Below are positions 1 through 8,847 of a stretch of DNA of 44,979 nucleotides, piece after piece. Below the pieces are notes generated by a model. The model did no database searches, was not told the origin of the DNA, and saw only the letters and a list, made by a program, of their open reading frames with translations. The first letter of the stretch is position 1, and every line of letters begins with the position of its first letter. This stretch comes from JASFHF01 sp050123375 (GTDB taxonomy: Bacteria; Pseudomonadota; Gammaproteobacteria; UBA12402). The position numbers and the translations under genes are program-made. The stretch spans positions 1-44,979 of the forward strand of contig JASFHF010000013.1 of the NCBI GenBank assembly GCA_050123375.1, in the 5' to 3' direction.

Positions 1-333
1 GTTTGATACGCACAATGGTTACTCTTCTTTACTTCCATTCGCGCATCATACTTGAAAACCTACGGTTTTCAAACTTTCCCTTTAACACCACCCCGCGGCA
101 AGCCGCGGGGAAATATGCAAGTTATACCGCAACCTTTGTCAACAATAAAAGGTTGCGCAACCAAAAACTATTGACTATAGTTGCATATTGCCTAATTCTT
201 TGCCAAATGCATAAAATTTTCTCTACACTGTCGGAATAATCTTTCCATATACTCTTAAGTCCACATATAAGATATCACCATTAAACCTCAAAACATCTAT
301 ACAAATTACGAACTAGCTGCTATTTTTACCCTT
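1..333. other. Intergenic region before the AddB-like gene
   Basis: I see no convincing gene here. A 78-codon open frame crosses the stretch but runs through two hairpins, has low-complexity composition and no ribosome binding site, so I leave it out. A hairpin with arms TTGAAAACC/GGTTTTCAA lies at 53-72 and a GC-rich hairpin at 91-110. The rest is AT-rich and could hold the promoter of the downstream nuclease-helicase pair, but no clear -35/-10 pair stands out. Confidence 0.5.
91..110. repeat. GC-rich hairpin, core of palindromic repeat family A
   Basis: Arms CCCCGCGGC and GCCGCGGGG pair perfectly around an AA loop. The sequence matches the centre of the family A palindromes found elsewhere in the window (3460-3535, 4621-4699, 14352-14440, 38942-39027), without their GTCAT/GGATCC flanks. 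It is probably a short or decayed copy. Confidence 0.6.
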
Positions 334-2769
334 ATGCTTGATGACCTTTTTGCACAACTTAACCCGGACACTCTGATTCTAACCGCTAACAAACGCCTGG
401 CAAACTGGCTGGTACATCAGTATAAAAAATTACAAACCGCACGCAATATTAATACCTGGATAAGCTTAAATGTATCATCACTTGATGATTGGTTGATGCA
501 GGGTTTTTTTGAATTACAAACTAAAGCAATTGGCAAACCGCAAGTTTTATTGAATCCAGAACAAACTTTCCTTCTGTGGCAAACAATTATCAAAAATCAA
601 ATCAACAATGAATTATTATCAATTAATGCCACCGCATCAAGCGCACAAGATGCCTGGAAATTATTACAAAAATATAATATTGCGCTTGATGACCCGGAAA
701 TTCTGCAGCACGATGATAACTACTGCTGGAAAAACTGGGCAGAAACTTTTACACAAAACTGCAAAGAAAATAATTGGATTGATCCATATAGCTTAATTAA
801 ATTTATTGCCGCACAAACTCATAATTTGAATCAACCTAAACGTATTATTCTGGTAGGATTTTTAGAAATAACACCTGCTGAACAATTATTATTTGATAGA
901 TTAAATTGCGAAATTATTAATTATGAAACCAGCGCACACAACCAGTCAATTCAATGTGCAGCTTTACCAAATATTGAAGAAGAAATCTTTGCTATGGCCA
1001 ATTGGGCAAAACAACAAAACTCAAATTATATTGGCTGTATAATTCCAAATTTAAATGAAATTTATAACGACATTAAAAGAATCTTTGCTGAAGTATTTAC
1101 AGATAATACAAAATATAATATTTCCTATGGTGACAAACTTAGTAATGAGCCTATCATTTATACTGCTTTAGAAATCTTAAGTTTAAATCTAGGAAAAATT
1201 CATATTGATGATATCGGATATCTTTTACGCTCACCTTTTATTGGAAATTTTGAAGACTTACCTAAACGCGCATTACTTAATGTTCAATTGCGTCAAACAA
1301 ATCAAACCAAATTAAACTTAAAGCAACTTGAACATGATATATTTAAACCATTACAAACCGTTAAATTTGAAAAATATTTATCACCGTATGCATGGATTAA
1401 TGTTTTTAAACAGCAGCTTGATGCTGTCGGCTGGCCAGGCACAAGAAAACTTACTAATCAAGAATATAAAACTATAGAACGCTGGCATAAATTATTAGAA
1501 GAATTCGCAACACTTTCTTTAGTAAAGAATTCTTTCACTTATGCGCAAGCCTTATCACACTTAAAATACTTAGCTTCGCAAACTCTGTTTCAAATTGAAA
1601 AGCCTCCTACAAAAATTCAGATTTTGGGCGTATTAGAAGCAACGGGATTACCATTTGATGACGCATGGATCATGGATTTAAACGACAAAACCTGGCCGAA
1701 TAATCCTAAACCAAATCCATTTTTGTCAATCAATTTGCAAAAAAAATACAACATGCAGCACGCCACTACAGAACGTGAATATCATTTTACATGTATGATG
1801 ACAGATCAATTTATTCGAAATTCAACCAATATAACTTTTAGTTATCCCGCTCAAGATAAAGATGGCACACTACAACCTAGCCCATTAATCAAAAATTTTC
1901 CGACAATTAAAAACTTGCAAATTAAATCGAAATTTAAAGTTGCCAAACAGCAATTTACCAAGATTATCGACAACCAAGCACCAACTTTACAAGAAAATGA
2001 AACATTACATGCAAGTTCCGATATTTTAGAACAACAAGCTGCTTGTCCGTTTCGTGCTTTTGCCAAATACCGCCTACACACAGAAGAAATACCTGAGCCT
2101 TCAGAAGGAATTAATTCATTAGAACGCGGATTAATCACTCACAAAATTTTAGAAATTATCTGGCAAGAACTTAAAACGCATGAAAAGTTATGTACAATTC
2201 AGGGAAACAAATTAAATCAATTAATCGACACAGCAATTAAAAAAACATTAAACACAAAATCAGAATTTGCTAAACTTGAACAACTTCGATTACAAAAATT
2301 AATTTATGATTGGCTGCAACTTGAAAAAACCCGCTCGTCTTTTGTAGTCGAAAAACAAGAACAAAAATATTCAATTAAATGCGGTAAACTTGAATTAAAG
2401 GTGCGCGTTGATCGTATTGACCAAGCAGATAATAATTATATTTTGATTGATTACAAAACTAGCAAAACCAGCATTAACGATTGGTTTGGTGATCGTCCCA
2501 ACAAACCACAGCTTCCTTTATACGCAGCCAATATTCCACATGAAATTAACGACATAGCATTTGCACAAATATCTCCAGGAAAATTGGAATTTAAAAATGC
2601 TGCAACAAAAATTAATTGGGAGGAACAATTAAAATTATGGAAAAAAACTACTACACGTTTAGCTAATGATTTTTACACAGGCAATGCATTAGTTGACCCC
2701 AAAAATCCTACTGAAACCTGCAGATATTGCAAATTACATGGCTTATGCAGAATTTATGAACATAACTGA
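334..2769 (+). CDS. AddB-like PD-(D/E)XK nuclease (probable DNA repair protein)
   Basis: This 811-residue protein resembles the AddB-related family described as 'probable DNA repair protein' (TIGR03623 type), which pairs with an AddA-type helicase in many Gammaproteobacteria. The N-terminus (ILTANKRLANWLVHQY) looks like the degenerate helicase start typical of AddB. The C-terminal third carries the nuclease: GLITHKILE with H603, VRVDRID with D693, IDYKT with D706 and K708, and a later NKPQLPLYA motif. Cys571 (AACPF) plus Cys796, Cys799 and Cys805 match the four cysteines that hold the iron-sulfur cluster in AddB. The gene overlaps the start of the helicase gene by 14 bases, implying translational coupling. 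Expected role: double-strand-break end processing with its partner. No clear Shine-Dalgarno precedes the chosen ATG. Confidence 0.88.
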   Translation: MLDDLFAQLNPDTLILTANKRLANWLVHQYKKLQTARNINTWISLNVSSLDDWLMQGFFELQTKAIGKPQVLLNPEQTFLLWQTIIKNQINNELLSINATASSAQDAWKLLQKYNIALDDPEILQHDDNYCWKNWAETFTQNCKENNWIDPYSLIKFIAAQTHNLNQPKRIILVGFLEITPAEQLLFDRLNCEIINYETSAHNQSIQCAALPNIEEEIFAMANWAKQQNSNYIGCIIPNLNEIYNDIKRIFAEVFTDNTKYNISYGDKLSNEPIIYTALEILSLNLGKIHIDDIGYLLRSPFIGNFEDLPKRALLNVQLRQTNQTKLNLKQLEHDIFKPLQTVKFEKYLSPYAWINVFKQQLDAVGWPGTRKLTNQEYKTIERWHKLLEEFATLSLVKNSFTYAQALSHLKYLASQTLFQIEKPPTKIQILGVLEATGLPFDDAWIMDLNDKTWPNNPKPNPFLSINLQKKYNMQHATTEREYHFTCMMTDQFIRNSTNITFSYPAQDKDGTLQPSPLIKNFPTIKNLQIKSKFKVAKQQFTKIIDNQAPTLQENETLHASSDILEQQAACPFRAFAKYRLHTEEIPEPSEGINSLERGLITHKILEIIWQELKTHEKLCTIQGNKLNQLIDTAIKKTLNTKSEFAKLEQLRLQKLIYDWLQLEKTRSSFVVEKQEQKYSIKCGKLELKVRVDRIDQADNNYILIDYKTSKTSINDWFGDRPNKPQLPLYAANIPHEINDIAFAQISPGKLEFKNAATKINWEEQLKLWKKTTTRLANDFYTGNALVDPKNPTETCRYCKLHGLCRIYEHN

Positions 2770-5700
2770 TTTATCACAACGACAACAAGCTTTAGAATGC
2801 GATAAATCATTTATCGTACAGGCTCCGGCCGGATCTGGTAAAACCACTTTGCTCACACAACGAATTTTACGTTTGTTAAGCATAGTTAAAAAACCTGAAG
2901 AAATTCTCGCAATAACCTTTACCAAAAAAGCTGCCAATGAAATGCGCGATCGCGTAATTGCTGCATTACAAAATGCCACTGAAGAATATGCTAAACAAGC
3001 TTTAGCACAAGATAAAAAACAAGGCTGGAATCTTTTAGAAAATCCAAATCGTTTACAAATTAAAACTATTGATTCATTGTGTCACAGTCTTGCGCAGCAA
3101 ATGCCGATGCTGTCTTCTTTTGGTACGATTACCAAAACCACTGATGATGCAAAACCATTATATCTAAAAGCCGCGCACGAATTATTAATGCAAATTAATT
3201 CCAATGAAGCATATGCCTTTGGCATAAAACAATTATTGTTACATCTTAATAACGAATTCAATAAAGCACAAAAATTAATTGCTGACATGCTAGTTAAACG
3301 CGATCAATGGTTACCGCACGTATATGGACAAAAAATCTCGCGGGAAGATTTAGAACAAAGTTTACAAAGCATCACCAACCATTGCCTGGAAAAATTAAAC
3401 AACACCTTGCCGCCAAATTTAGCGCAGGAAGTAAAAATTTTAGCTGAGTTTGCAAAAACAAACATGGATCCCGCGGTCAAGCCGCGGGATGACGTTGCAA
3501 TAAACATGGATCCCGCGGTCAAGCCGCGGGATGACATAACAGAAGAAATAGATTATTGGCAATTCGTTGCTAAAATATTTTTAACTGATAAAAATACTTG
3601 GCGCAAAAAATTTACAAAAAATGAAGGTTTTCCAGCAAGCAATAAGCCGATGAAACAACGCGTATCAGATTTACTGCAACAATTTTCCATGCATGGAAAA
3701 TTTCGCGAAGCATTAATCGAAATAAAAATTATTCCGCCAACCAAATATTCAGAACAACAATGGCAAACTTTAGAATCTTTGATAATTTTATTACCCCGCG
3801 CTGCTGCGTTTTTAAAACTAGTTTTTCAGGAAGTTGGTGAAGTGGACTTTATCGAAGTAGCACAAGCAGCTAAAAACGCATTGGGTTTAATTGATAATCC
3901 AACTGATTTGGCATTATTTTTGGATTATAAAATCAAACATATTCTGGTAGATGAGTTTCAAGATACTTCTATCTCCCAATTCAAATTACTAGAATCATTA
4001 ACCACCGGCTGGGAAAAAAATGACGGGCGCACATTATTTATTGTTGGCGATCCGATGCAGTCAATTTATCGTTTTCGCGAAGCCCGCGTCGGATTATTTA
4101 TCCGCGCGCGTCAATATGGAATTGGAAATATTAAATTACACTCAATAACTTTATCAACAAATTTTCGCTCCAGCGAAAAGTTAATCAATTGGTTTAACCA
4201 AATTTTTACCGATGTCTTCCCGCAAGTAGAAAATATAACTGACGGCGCAGTAAAATATAACCAAGCTAAAAGCTTTCACGAAAATGCTCCTGATGCTTGT
4301 ATCAAAATACATACATCAAGTGATGCTAATGAAGTGGTTAAACTAATTAAATCGCTTAAACAACAAGATGCGCAGCAAAAAATCGCAATTTTGGTCAGAT
4401 CGCGTTCTAATTTAGCTGAGATTTTACCTGCACTGCAAAATCATAATCTAACTTATCAAGCAATTGAGATCGATAAACTAAATACCAATCCGATAATTCA
4501 AGATTTATTGGCTTTAACCCGTGCATTATTAAATCCAGCAGATAAAATTGCCTGGCTTGCAATTTTACGCGCACCATGGTGCGGCTTAAGTTTGAAAGAC
4601 CTATATTTCATCACGAATTCGTCATCCCGCGGCTTGACCGCAGGATCCAGTAAAAAACAAAATCCAAATCTGGATCCCGCGGTCAAGCCGCGGGATGACG
4701 AACATGATAAAACCGTATGGCAAAGCATCAACGATCCAAACATACTGCAAAAAATAGATGTAAATGCACAGCAAAATTTATTGTTTTTACGTGAACAATT
4801 TGATAAAGCATTACAAAATCGCGGGCGCAAAAATTTGCGCGATTTTATTTATGACTCTTGGCTATCGATAAATGGAAATGCATGCTTAAATAAAAATTCT
4901 GATATCGAAGATGTTAAAACTTATTTTAAATTATTAGAAACTTTCGATACCGGCGGTGATATCAAAAATTTCAACCAATTTGAAGAAAAAATTAAAGCAT
5001 TATCTACCTCGCCTGCTGCAACCAACGATGATACCTTACAAATTATGACGATTCATAAAGCTAAAGGTCTTGAATTTGATACAGTAATTTTACCAAATTT
5101 ACATCGCATACCAAAATCCGATGATAAACAACTTTTACTATGGGACGATCAGCCCGGAACAGAATACGGCGATGAACTAATTTTTGCGCCAATAAAAAAT
5201 TACGCGGAACAAAAAGATAAAATTTATAACTATCTGGAAGAACATGAAAAACAAAAAAAACATTTTGAGGTCCAACGATTACTTTATGTTGCAATGACGC
5301 GCGCCAAACACCAACTGCACTTGTTTGGCACTGCGGAACCTAACAAAAAACCAGATAAAAGAAGCTTGCTGAATTTAGTCTGGCCGCAAGTTAAAGAAGA
5401 GTTTGAAAACATAGAAGCAGCACAACAAACCAATAACATGCATAAAACCTCACCCAAATTAAAACGGATTGTGCGTGAACAAACAATCAAACAATCCCTG
5501 GATCCTGTGTTCAACCAACTGGACTGCAAGATGACAGTACCTGTACCGCCAAACCACACCAACGCTCATCTTGGAACAGTAATTCATCGTATTTTGCAGC
5601 AAATAGCAATTGATGGTATTGATAAATGGCCAGAAAAACGCATACAAAATTCCTTGCCATACTGGCAAAATATGTTAATCCAACTTGGTGTATCATCTGA

Positions 5701-6067
5701 CGATTTAAAATACGCCAAAAAACAAATTGAGCTTGTCTTAAAAAATATTTTAACCGACTCACGCGCACAATGGATTTTAAAAAATCGCCAAGAGCACCGT
5801 AATGAATTTGCCATATCTACTACACAAAACAACCAACTGGAACACTACAGAATTGACCGCACTTTTATTGACCAAAATAAACGCTGGATTATCGATTACA
5901 AAACTACAATTTTCAGCGGGAAAAATATCGAAAAATTTATTGCTCAAGAAAAAACCAAGCATCAGCAACAGTTGATGAATTATCAACAATTGCTGATGCG
6001 GCTGTATTCTGAAGAAATATCTTGCGGGCTGTATTATCCAGCTATTCCTTTGTGGATAGAGCTATAA
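2756..6067 (+). CDS. AddA-like UvrD/Rep-family helicase-nuclease
   Basis: An ATP-dependent helicase with a C-terminal nuclease, about 1,103 residues, working with the upstream AddB-like protein in break resection. SF1 motifs run in order: Walker A APAGSGKTT (residues 23-31), AITFTKKAANEM, KTIDSLC, LVDEFQDTS, FIVGDPMQSIYRFR, LSTNFRSS, IMTIHKAKGLEFD and LLYVAMTRAKHQ. The nuclease domain shows HLGTVIHRI, then IDYKT with D1047 and K1049, then QQQLMNYQQLL. An upstream ATG at 2693 is possible, but the ATG at 2756 begins directly before the family-like N-terminus and gives a short coupling overlap. Unusually, palindromic repeat sequence is carried in frame at three places (residues about 237-262, 622-648 and 915-927). 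The flanking motifs are intact, so the protein probably still works. Confidence 0.92.
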   Translation: MNITDLSQRQQALECDKSFIVQAPAGSGKTTLLTQRILRLLSIVKKPEEILAITFTKKAANEMRDRVIAALQNATEEYAKQALAQDKKQGWNLLENPNRLQIKTIDSLCHSLAQQMPMLSSFGTITKTTDDAKPLYLKAAHELLMQINSNEAYAFGIKQLLLHLNNEFNKAQKLIADMLVKRDQWLPHVYGQKISREDLEQSLQSITNHCLEKLNNTLPPNLAQEVKILAEFAKTNMDPAVKPRDDVAINMDPAVKPRDDITEEIDYWQFVAKIFLTDKNTWRKKFTKNEGFPASNKPMKQRVSDLLQQFSMHGKFREALIEIKIIPPTKYSEQQWQTLESLIILLPRAAAFLKLVFQEVGEVDFIEVAQAAKNALGLIDNPTDLALFLDYKIKHILVDEFQDTSISQFKLLESLTTGWEKNDGRTLFIVGDPMQSIYRFREARVGLFIRARQYGIGNIKLHSITLSTNFRSSEKLINWFNQIFTDVFPQVENITDGAVKYNQAKSFHENAPDACIKIHTSSDANEVVKLIKSLKQQDAQQKIAILVRSRSNLAEILPALQNHNLTYQAIEIDKLNTNPIIQDLLALTRALLNPADKIAWLAILRAPWCGLSLKDLYFITNSSSRGLTAGSSKKQNPNLDPAVKPRDDEHDKTVWQSINDPNILQKIDVNAQQNLLFLREQFDKALQNRGRKNLRDFIYDSWLSINGNACLNKNSDIEDVKTYFKLLETFDTGGDIKNFNQFEEKIKALSTSPAATNDDTLQIMTIHKAKGLEFDTVILPNLHRIPKSDDKQLLLWDDQPGTEYGDELIFAPIKNYAEQKDKIYNYLEEHEKQKKHFEVQRLLYVAMTRAKHQLHLFGTAEPNKKPDKRSLLNLVWPQVKEEFENIEAAQQTNNMHKTSPKLKRIVREQTIKQSLDPVFNQLDCKMTVPVPPNHTNAHLGTVIHRILQQIAIDGIDKWPEKRIQNSLPYWQNMLIQLGVSSDDLKYAKKQIELVLKNILTDSRAQWILKNRQEHRNEFAISTTQNNQLEHYRIDRTFIDQNKRWIIDYKTTIFSGKNIEKFIAQEKTKHQQQLMNYQQLLMRLYSEEISCGLYYPAIPLWIEL
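3460..3535. repeat. Two tandem family A half-palindromes inside the AddA-like gene
   Basis: Two identical 34-base units start at 3460 and 3502, a 42-base period that equals 14 codons. Each has the self-complementary core CCCGCGGTCAAGCCGCGGG and encodes MDPAVKPRDD in the helicase frame. The unit resembles the Rickettsia-type palindromic elements known to invade genes in frame. Location between the helicase motifs Ib and II suggests a tolerant surface loop. Confidence 0.9.
4621..4699. repeat. Full family A inverted repeat inside the AddA-like gene
   Basis: A left arm at 4621-4650 (GTCATCCCGCGGCTTGACCG...) is the reverse complement of the right arm at 4670-4699 with one mismatch. The arms are 30 bases long and separated by 19 bases. 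Read in the helicase frame the element gives SSRGLTAGSS, then LDPAVKPRDD, with no stop. It lies between motif IV and motif V of the helicase. Confidence 0.9.
5498..5535. repeat. Decayed family A repeat inside the AddA-like gene
   Basis: CTGGATCCTGTGTTCAACCA and the following ACTGGACTGCAAGATGAC align along their length with the long arm variant at 14403-14440, sharing GGATCC/GATCC, TCAAC, ACTGG and GATGAC. The palindrome is largely lost but the frame is open and encodes LDPVFNQLDCKMT. I read it as an old insertion that has drifted into ordinary coding sequence just before the nuclease domain. Confidence 0.6.
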
Positions 6068-6070
6068 CAA

Positions 6071-6292
6071 TTATTCAGCTTTTTCTGCTTTATGTTCTTT
6101 ACGCCAAGTCCAAAGAGCATAAACCATGTAAACAGCAGCCAAACAAATTACAATATATATTAGGCTTGCCAGCCAATTACCAAATATCGCCCTAAAAATA
6201 TCCCAACGCATAACACCAAGAAATATGTCATTAAGACCGCCTATTATTAATACAATTAAACTGATCCATTCTAACGTACCAAATTTAAACAT
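6071..6292 (-). CDS. Small DUF378-family inner-membrane protein
   Basis: A 73-residue protein with two predicted membrane segments (about residues 8-28 and 42-63) and a charged C-terminal tail. The pattern 'WISLIVLIIGGLND...G...WDIFRAIFG...IYIVICLAAVY' matches the DUF378 family (YuzA-like), whose function is unknown. An AGGAGA ribosome binding site precedes the ATG. The gene ends three bases from the end of the AddA-like gene and is transcribed towards it. It stands alone, with a 150-base AT-rich gap upstream that contains the small palindrome AAACCTATAGGTTT at 6381-6394. Confidence 0.8.
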   Translation of the reverse strand: MFKFGTLEWISLIVLIIGGLNDIFLGVMRWDIFRAIFGNWLASLIYIVICLAAVYMVYALWTWRKEHKAEKAE

Positions 6293-6444
6293 AGTAAATC
6301 TCCTATAATTGATTCCCTCGTAATATTTACGTTATATAAGTTTCTTCCAAAAAGCAAGCCTGAAGGGAGAAATTTAAAGAAAACCTATAGGTTTGCCCAC
6401 AAATCCTACAAATATCATTATAAACTACAACCACTTACTAATAA

Positions 6445-7215
6445 TTATTGATAACTCAAATATTCAAAATCCCACTCGTACAAACTAAGCACTTTACCAT
6501 AACTAATATCACTGAGCCGTACCGCCCTGCAATCATCTTCGGCACAAATTTTGCATTTGCCCAGAATAGTTACTATTTCGTCTAAAGAAACAGCTATTTC
6601 ATTAAGCTTTTGATCATTGGTTTCATCTTTTACGAGTATGTATAGATTGATTTTATAATTTTCCTCATCGCTTAATTCTTCAAAAGTAGATAGTTGAATA
6701 TACAATTTATAAATATCAGAAAGGTGGCTTTGTAAAATATCTTGGATTTTCTTTTTGTTAATTCTCTTATTAAAATTATGCGGGAATGCTGCTCTATTAT
6801 ATTTTTTTATTACACATCCAATTAATAGATCTTTGGTTTCTTCATCTAATTGATAATAAGGCGATTCGGTTGCTAAATGACCTCTATCAATACAATATGT
6901 GTTATTAATTTGGCATTCAAATTTTTTGTATTCTTTTTTTATATCACAATAAAATTGCAGCTTTCTTGGATTTTTTCCATCAAGACATCGACTATCTATT
7001 TTTGCAATCTCCGTTGCAAGAACTAATTCCACACTAGACTCTTTTTCGAAAGAATGATTTACCAAATTACAATCTTGCGTAATAACAATGTAAAATCCGA
7101 AATTTAAACCAAGAGAATTTTTATCATTAACAAACAACCACGACCCTTGCCTCCAACCTCTTTCCTTAATTTCCTGATGCAAATCCTTTTTTGTTATTTT
7201 TTTGCTTTCATGCAT
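6445..7215 (-). CDS. Uncharacterised protein, third gene of an accessory operon
   Basis: I do not know a function for this 256-residue protein. Visible conserved-looking features are an early 'FYIVITQDCNLV' stretch (residues about 42-53), a central 'KKYNRAAFPHNFNKRI' segment, a 'CKICAEDDC' cysteine cluster and a C-terminal 'YEWDFEYLS'. It resembles a scattered group of bacterial accessory-region proteins with an I(S/T)xDCDL motif and an AFPxxFNxR motif, recalled from general knowledge only. No signal peptide or membrane segment is visible. The start follows the HTH gene's stop by three bases with an AGGAT site inside the end of that gene, so the three genes at 6445-8640 are almost certainly one operon. 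Confidence 0.7.
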   Translation of the reverse strand: MHESKKITKKDLHQEIKERGWRQGSWLFVNDKNSLGLNFGFYIVITQDCNLVNHSFEKESSVELVLATEIAKIDSRCLDGKNPRKLQFYCDIKKEYKKFECQINNTYCIDRGHLATESPYYQLDEETKDLLIGCVIKKYNRAAFPHNFNKRINKKKIQDILQSHLSDIYKLYIQLSTFEELSDEENYKINLYILVKDETNDQKLNEIAVSLDEIVTILGKCKICAEDDCRAVRLSDISYGKVLSLYEWDFEYLSYQ

Positions 7216-7218
7216 AAT

Positions 7219-7860
7219 TTATCCTATGCTGCGATGTTGCCTTAGTTGGCGATTTATATGCTTTTTGGTACTCTCTTCTAGATTATGTTTAGTTATAAAA
7301 CTTTTATCCAACTTCTTTTCTATATCTGCTTGCTTAACAATTTGTTCAAGCAGTACAAAAGCCTTATTAACAAGGGCGTAATTTATTTTTTCACATGCGA
7401 GCAAGTCAAATAGCGACTTGCCGTCTATAATTGCTTTTCTAATGTACGCATCAATTCTACCTAAATTAGTTTTCGCCCACCTTTCACAAATATCATAAAT
7501 TTCATCGAGTCTTTTTCTATTACTTTCTCGTAATTTAGGATTTTCTGCTTCCAACCACTCATAAATCGTTGGCCTCTTTACACCAAGAATAATTGCAATT
7601 TCAGATATATTAAACCCAATATATTTTCTTAATACATTAATTTGTTCTTTTGGTATTTTAAGTTGTGAATATCCTATTTGAAAAGCTGAATTTTGCGACA
7701 ATCCACTTTTAATTTGGTCTAAAGAATTGCTTCCTGAACCTTCTAAACCAAAACTATCACCAGTTGAGCGACTTTCTACCGAAATAGATTCACTTTTATA
7801 AACAAACAACACAAAAGTATTTTCGCTCTTGCTGCCGCAATTAGTCAAAACTTGAAACAT
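7219..7860 (-). CDS. Helix-turn-helix protein, middle gene of an accessory operon
   Basis: A 213-residue protein with a helix-turn-helix at about residues 75-110 (VLRKYIGFNISEIAIILGVK, then RPTIYEWLEAENPK), typical of Xre/MerR-like DNA recognition. The N-terminal 60 residues are serine-rich and look flexible. The C-terminal half (about 115-213) is helical and charged and I do not recognise it. It lies three bases after the TIGR04255-like gene and three bases before the third gene, with a GGGGGT ribosome binding site. A regulator of its own operon, or a DNA-binding subunit of whatever the trio does, are both possible. Confidence 0.75.
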   Translation of the reverse strand: MFQVLTNCGSKSENTFVLFVYKSESISVESRSTGDSFGLEGSGSNSLDQIKSGLSQNSAFQIGYSQLKIPKEQINVLRKYIGFNISEIAIILGVKRPTIYEWLEAENPKLRESNRKRLDEIYDICERWAKTNLGRIDAYIRKAIIDGKSLFDLLACEKINYALVNKAFVLLEQIVKQADIEKKLDKSFITKHNLEESTKKHINRQLRQHRSIG

Positions 7861-7863
7861 AAC

Positions 7864-8640
7864 TTACCCCCAATTTTTTAATGCTTCCTTCGTAACAGCG
7901 GAACAAAAAGTTTCATAAATGCCCTTATGAAGTCTTTCAAATACTTCTGCTATATCATCAACATCAAAATCATTTTGTTTTTGACAACAATTATCAATAT
8001 CAAGCATAATGTACTCTTCACCAATTTTTTCATGTTCCACAAAAGATAACTGATTAGCTGAAGCAAGCAAATCTTGCGGCACTAATTTGTTCTGATGAAT
8101 TACTGCTACATTTTTCGGATGTATAGCACGCACCTTAATAAAACCTTCTTCTGTTTTACGCGTAGTTTCGACATTAGATAAAAAATTATCGTCATCTTTC
8201 TCATAAAATCCTTGTAAAGATGGATTAACATATTTTTTAAAATTTGATTTAACAATATTTATATATCTTAATCCAATTCTAGTTGACAAGGATATCTCTA
8301 AAATTTTATTAAATTTGCTAAGAATATCTTTGACTTTAAATTGAAATTCATCAAACCCGATATACTTGCTGGTGTGTATAGTTATTGACCGCTTGTCTAC
8401 GATTATACCAACTAAAGATTCCTTGTCTTTGAAATGCCATTGAGTAGAAGCATACACATTTGGAGCCACCTCATTTTTTAATTCCACAGTCTGAATCGAC
8501 ACTTTTTGGGGAATAGGAAATCCTTTTCTTATAGACTCCTGAAGTTTTGGGATATAACTCACAATGTCTTCTATAGCACTTATTTTAACCTGCGCTAAAA
8601 CGTACGTTATTGGCGATTTTTTAAGCGTTTTATTTGACAT
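7864..8640 (-). CDS. TIGR04255-like family protein, first gene of an accessory operon
   Basis: A 258-residue soluble protein matching the general pattern of the sporadically distributed TIGR04255 family: an N-terminal 'PITYVLAQVKIS' strand, a central 'STRIGLRYINIV' motif and a C-terminal helix ending in 'CSAVTKEALKNWG'. No biochemical function is established for the family to my knowledge. The ATG is preceded by AGGAG at good spacing. The gene heads a tight three-gene operon with an HTH protein and an uncharacterised protein. Patchy distribution, a DNA-binding partner and close packing fit an accessory or defence-type module, but that is inference. Confidence 0.72.
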   Translation of the reverse strand: MSNKTLKKSPITYVLAQVKISAIEDIVSYIPKLQESIRKGFPIPQKVSIQTVELKNEVAPNVYASTQWHFKDKESLVGIIVDKRSITIHTSKYIGFDEFQFKVKDILSKFNKILEISLSTRIGLRYINIVKSNFKKYVNPSLQGFYEKDDDNFLSNVETTRKTEEGFIKVRAIHPKNVAVIHQNKLVPQDLLASANQLSFVEHEKIGEEYIMLDIDNCCQKQNDFDVDDIAEVFERLHKGIYETFCSAVTKEALKNWG

Positions 8641-8847
8641 TACCTATACTCCTATTTGTAAAACTTTACACTTAATTTTACACCATAATTTGTGGTTTGC
8701 AATTCAAATTCTCGGGTTATCGAAACAATATACCCATTGTACCTCAAGATGCGAAATTTCACCAAAACCCATCAACTTTATCAGCTTAAATAATCATCTT
8801 ATGCTATAATTTTTGCAATCTCAGATCACAATGATAGGTTTTTTATC

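Noticed and set aside
3..239. 78-codon open frame at the left edge
   Set aside because: It runs across two hairpins, has no ribosome binding site and no recognisable protein features.
2693..2755. Upstream extension of the AddA-like protein by 21 residues
   Set aside because: It lies wholly inside the AddB-like gene and has no family resemblance; the ATG at 2756 gives the usual short overlap.
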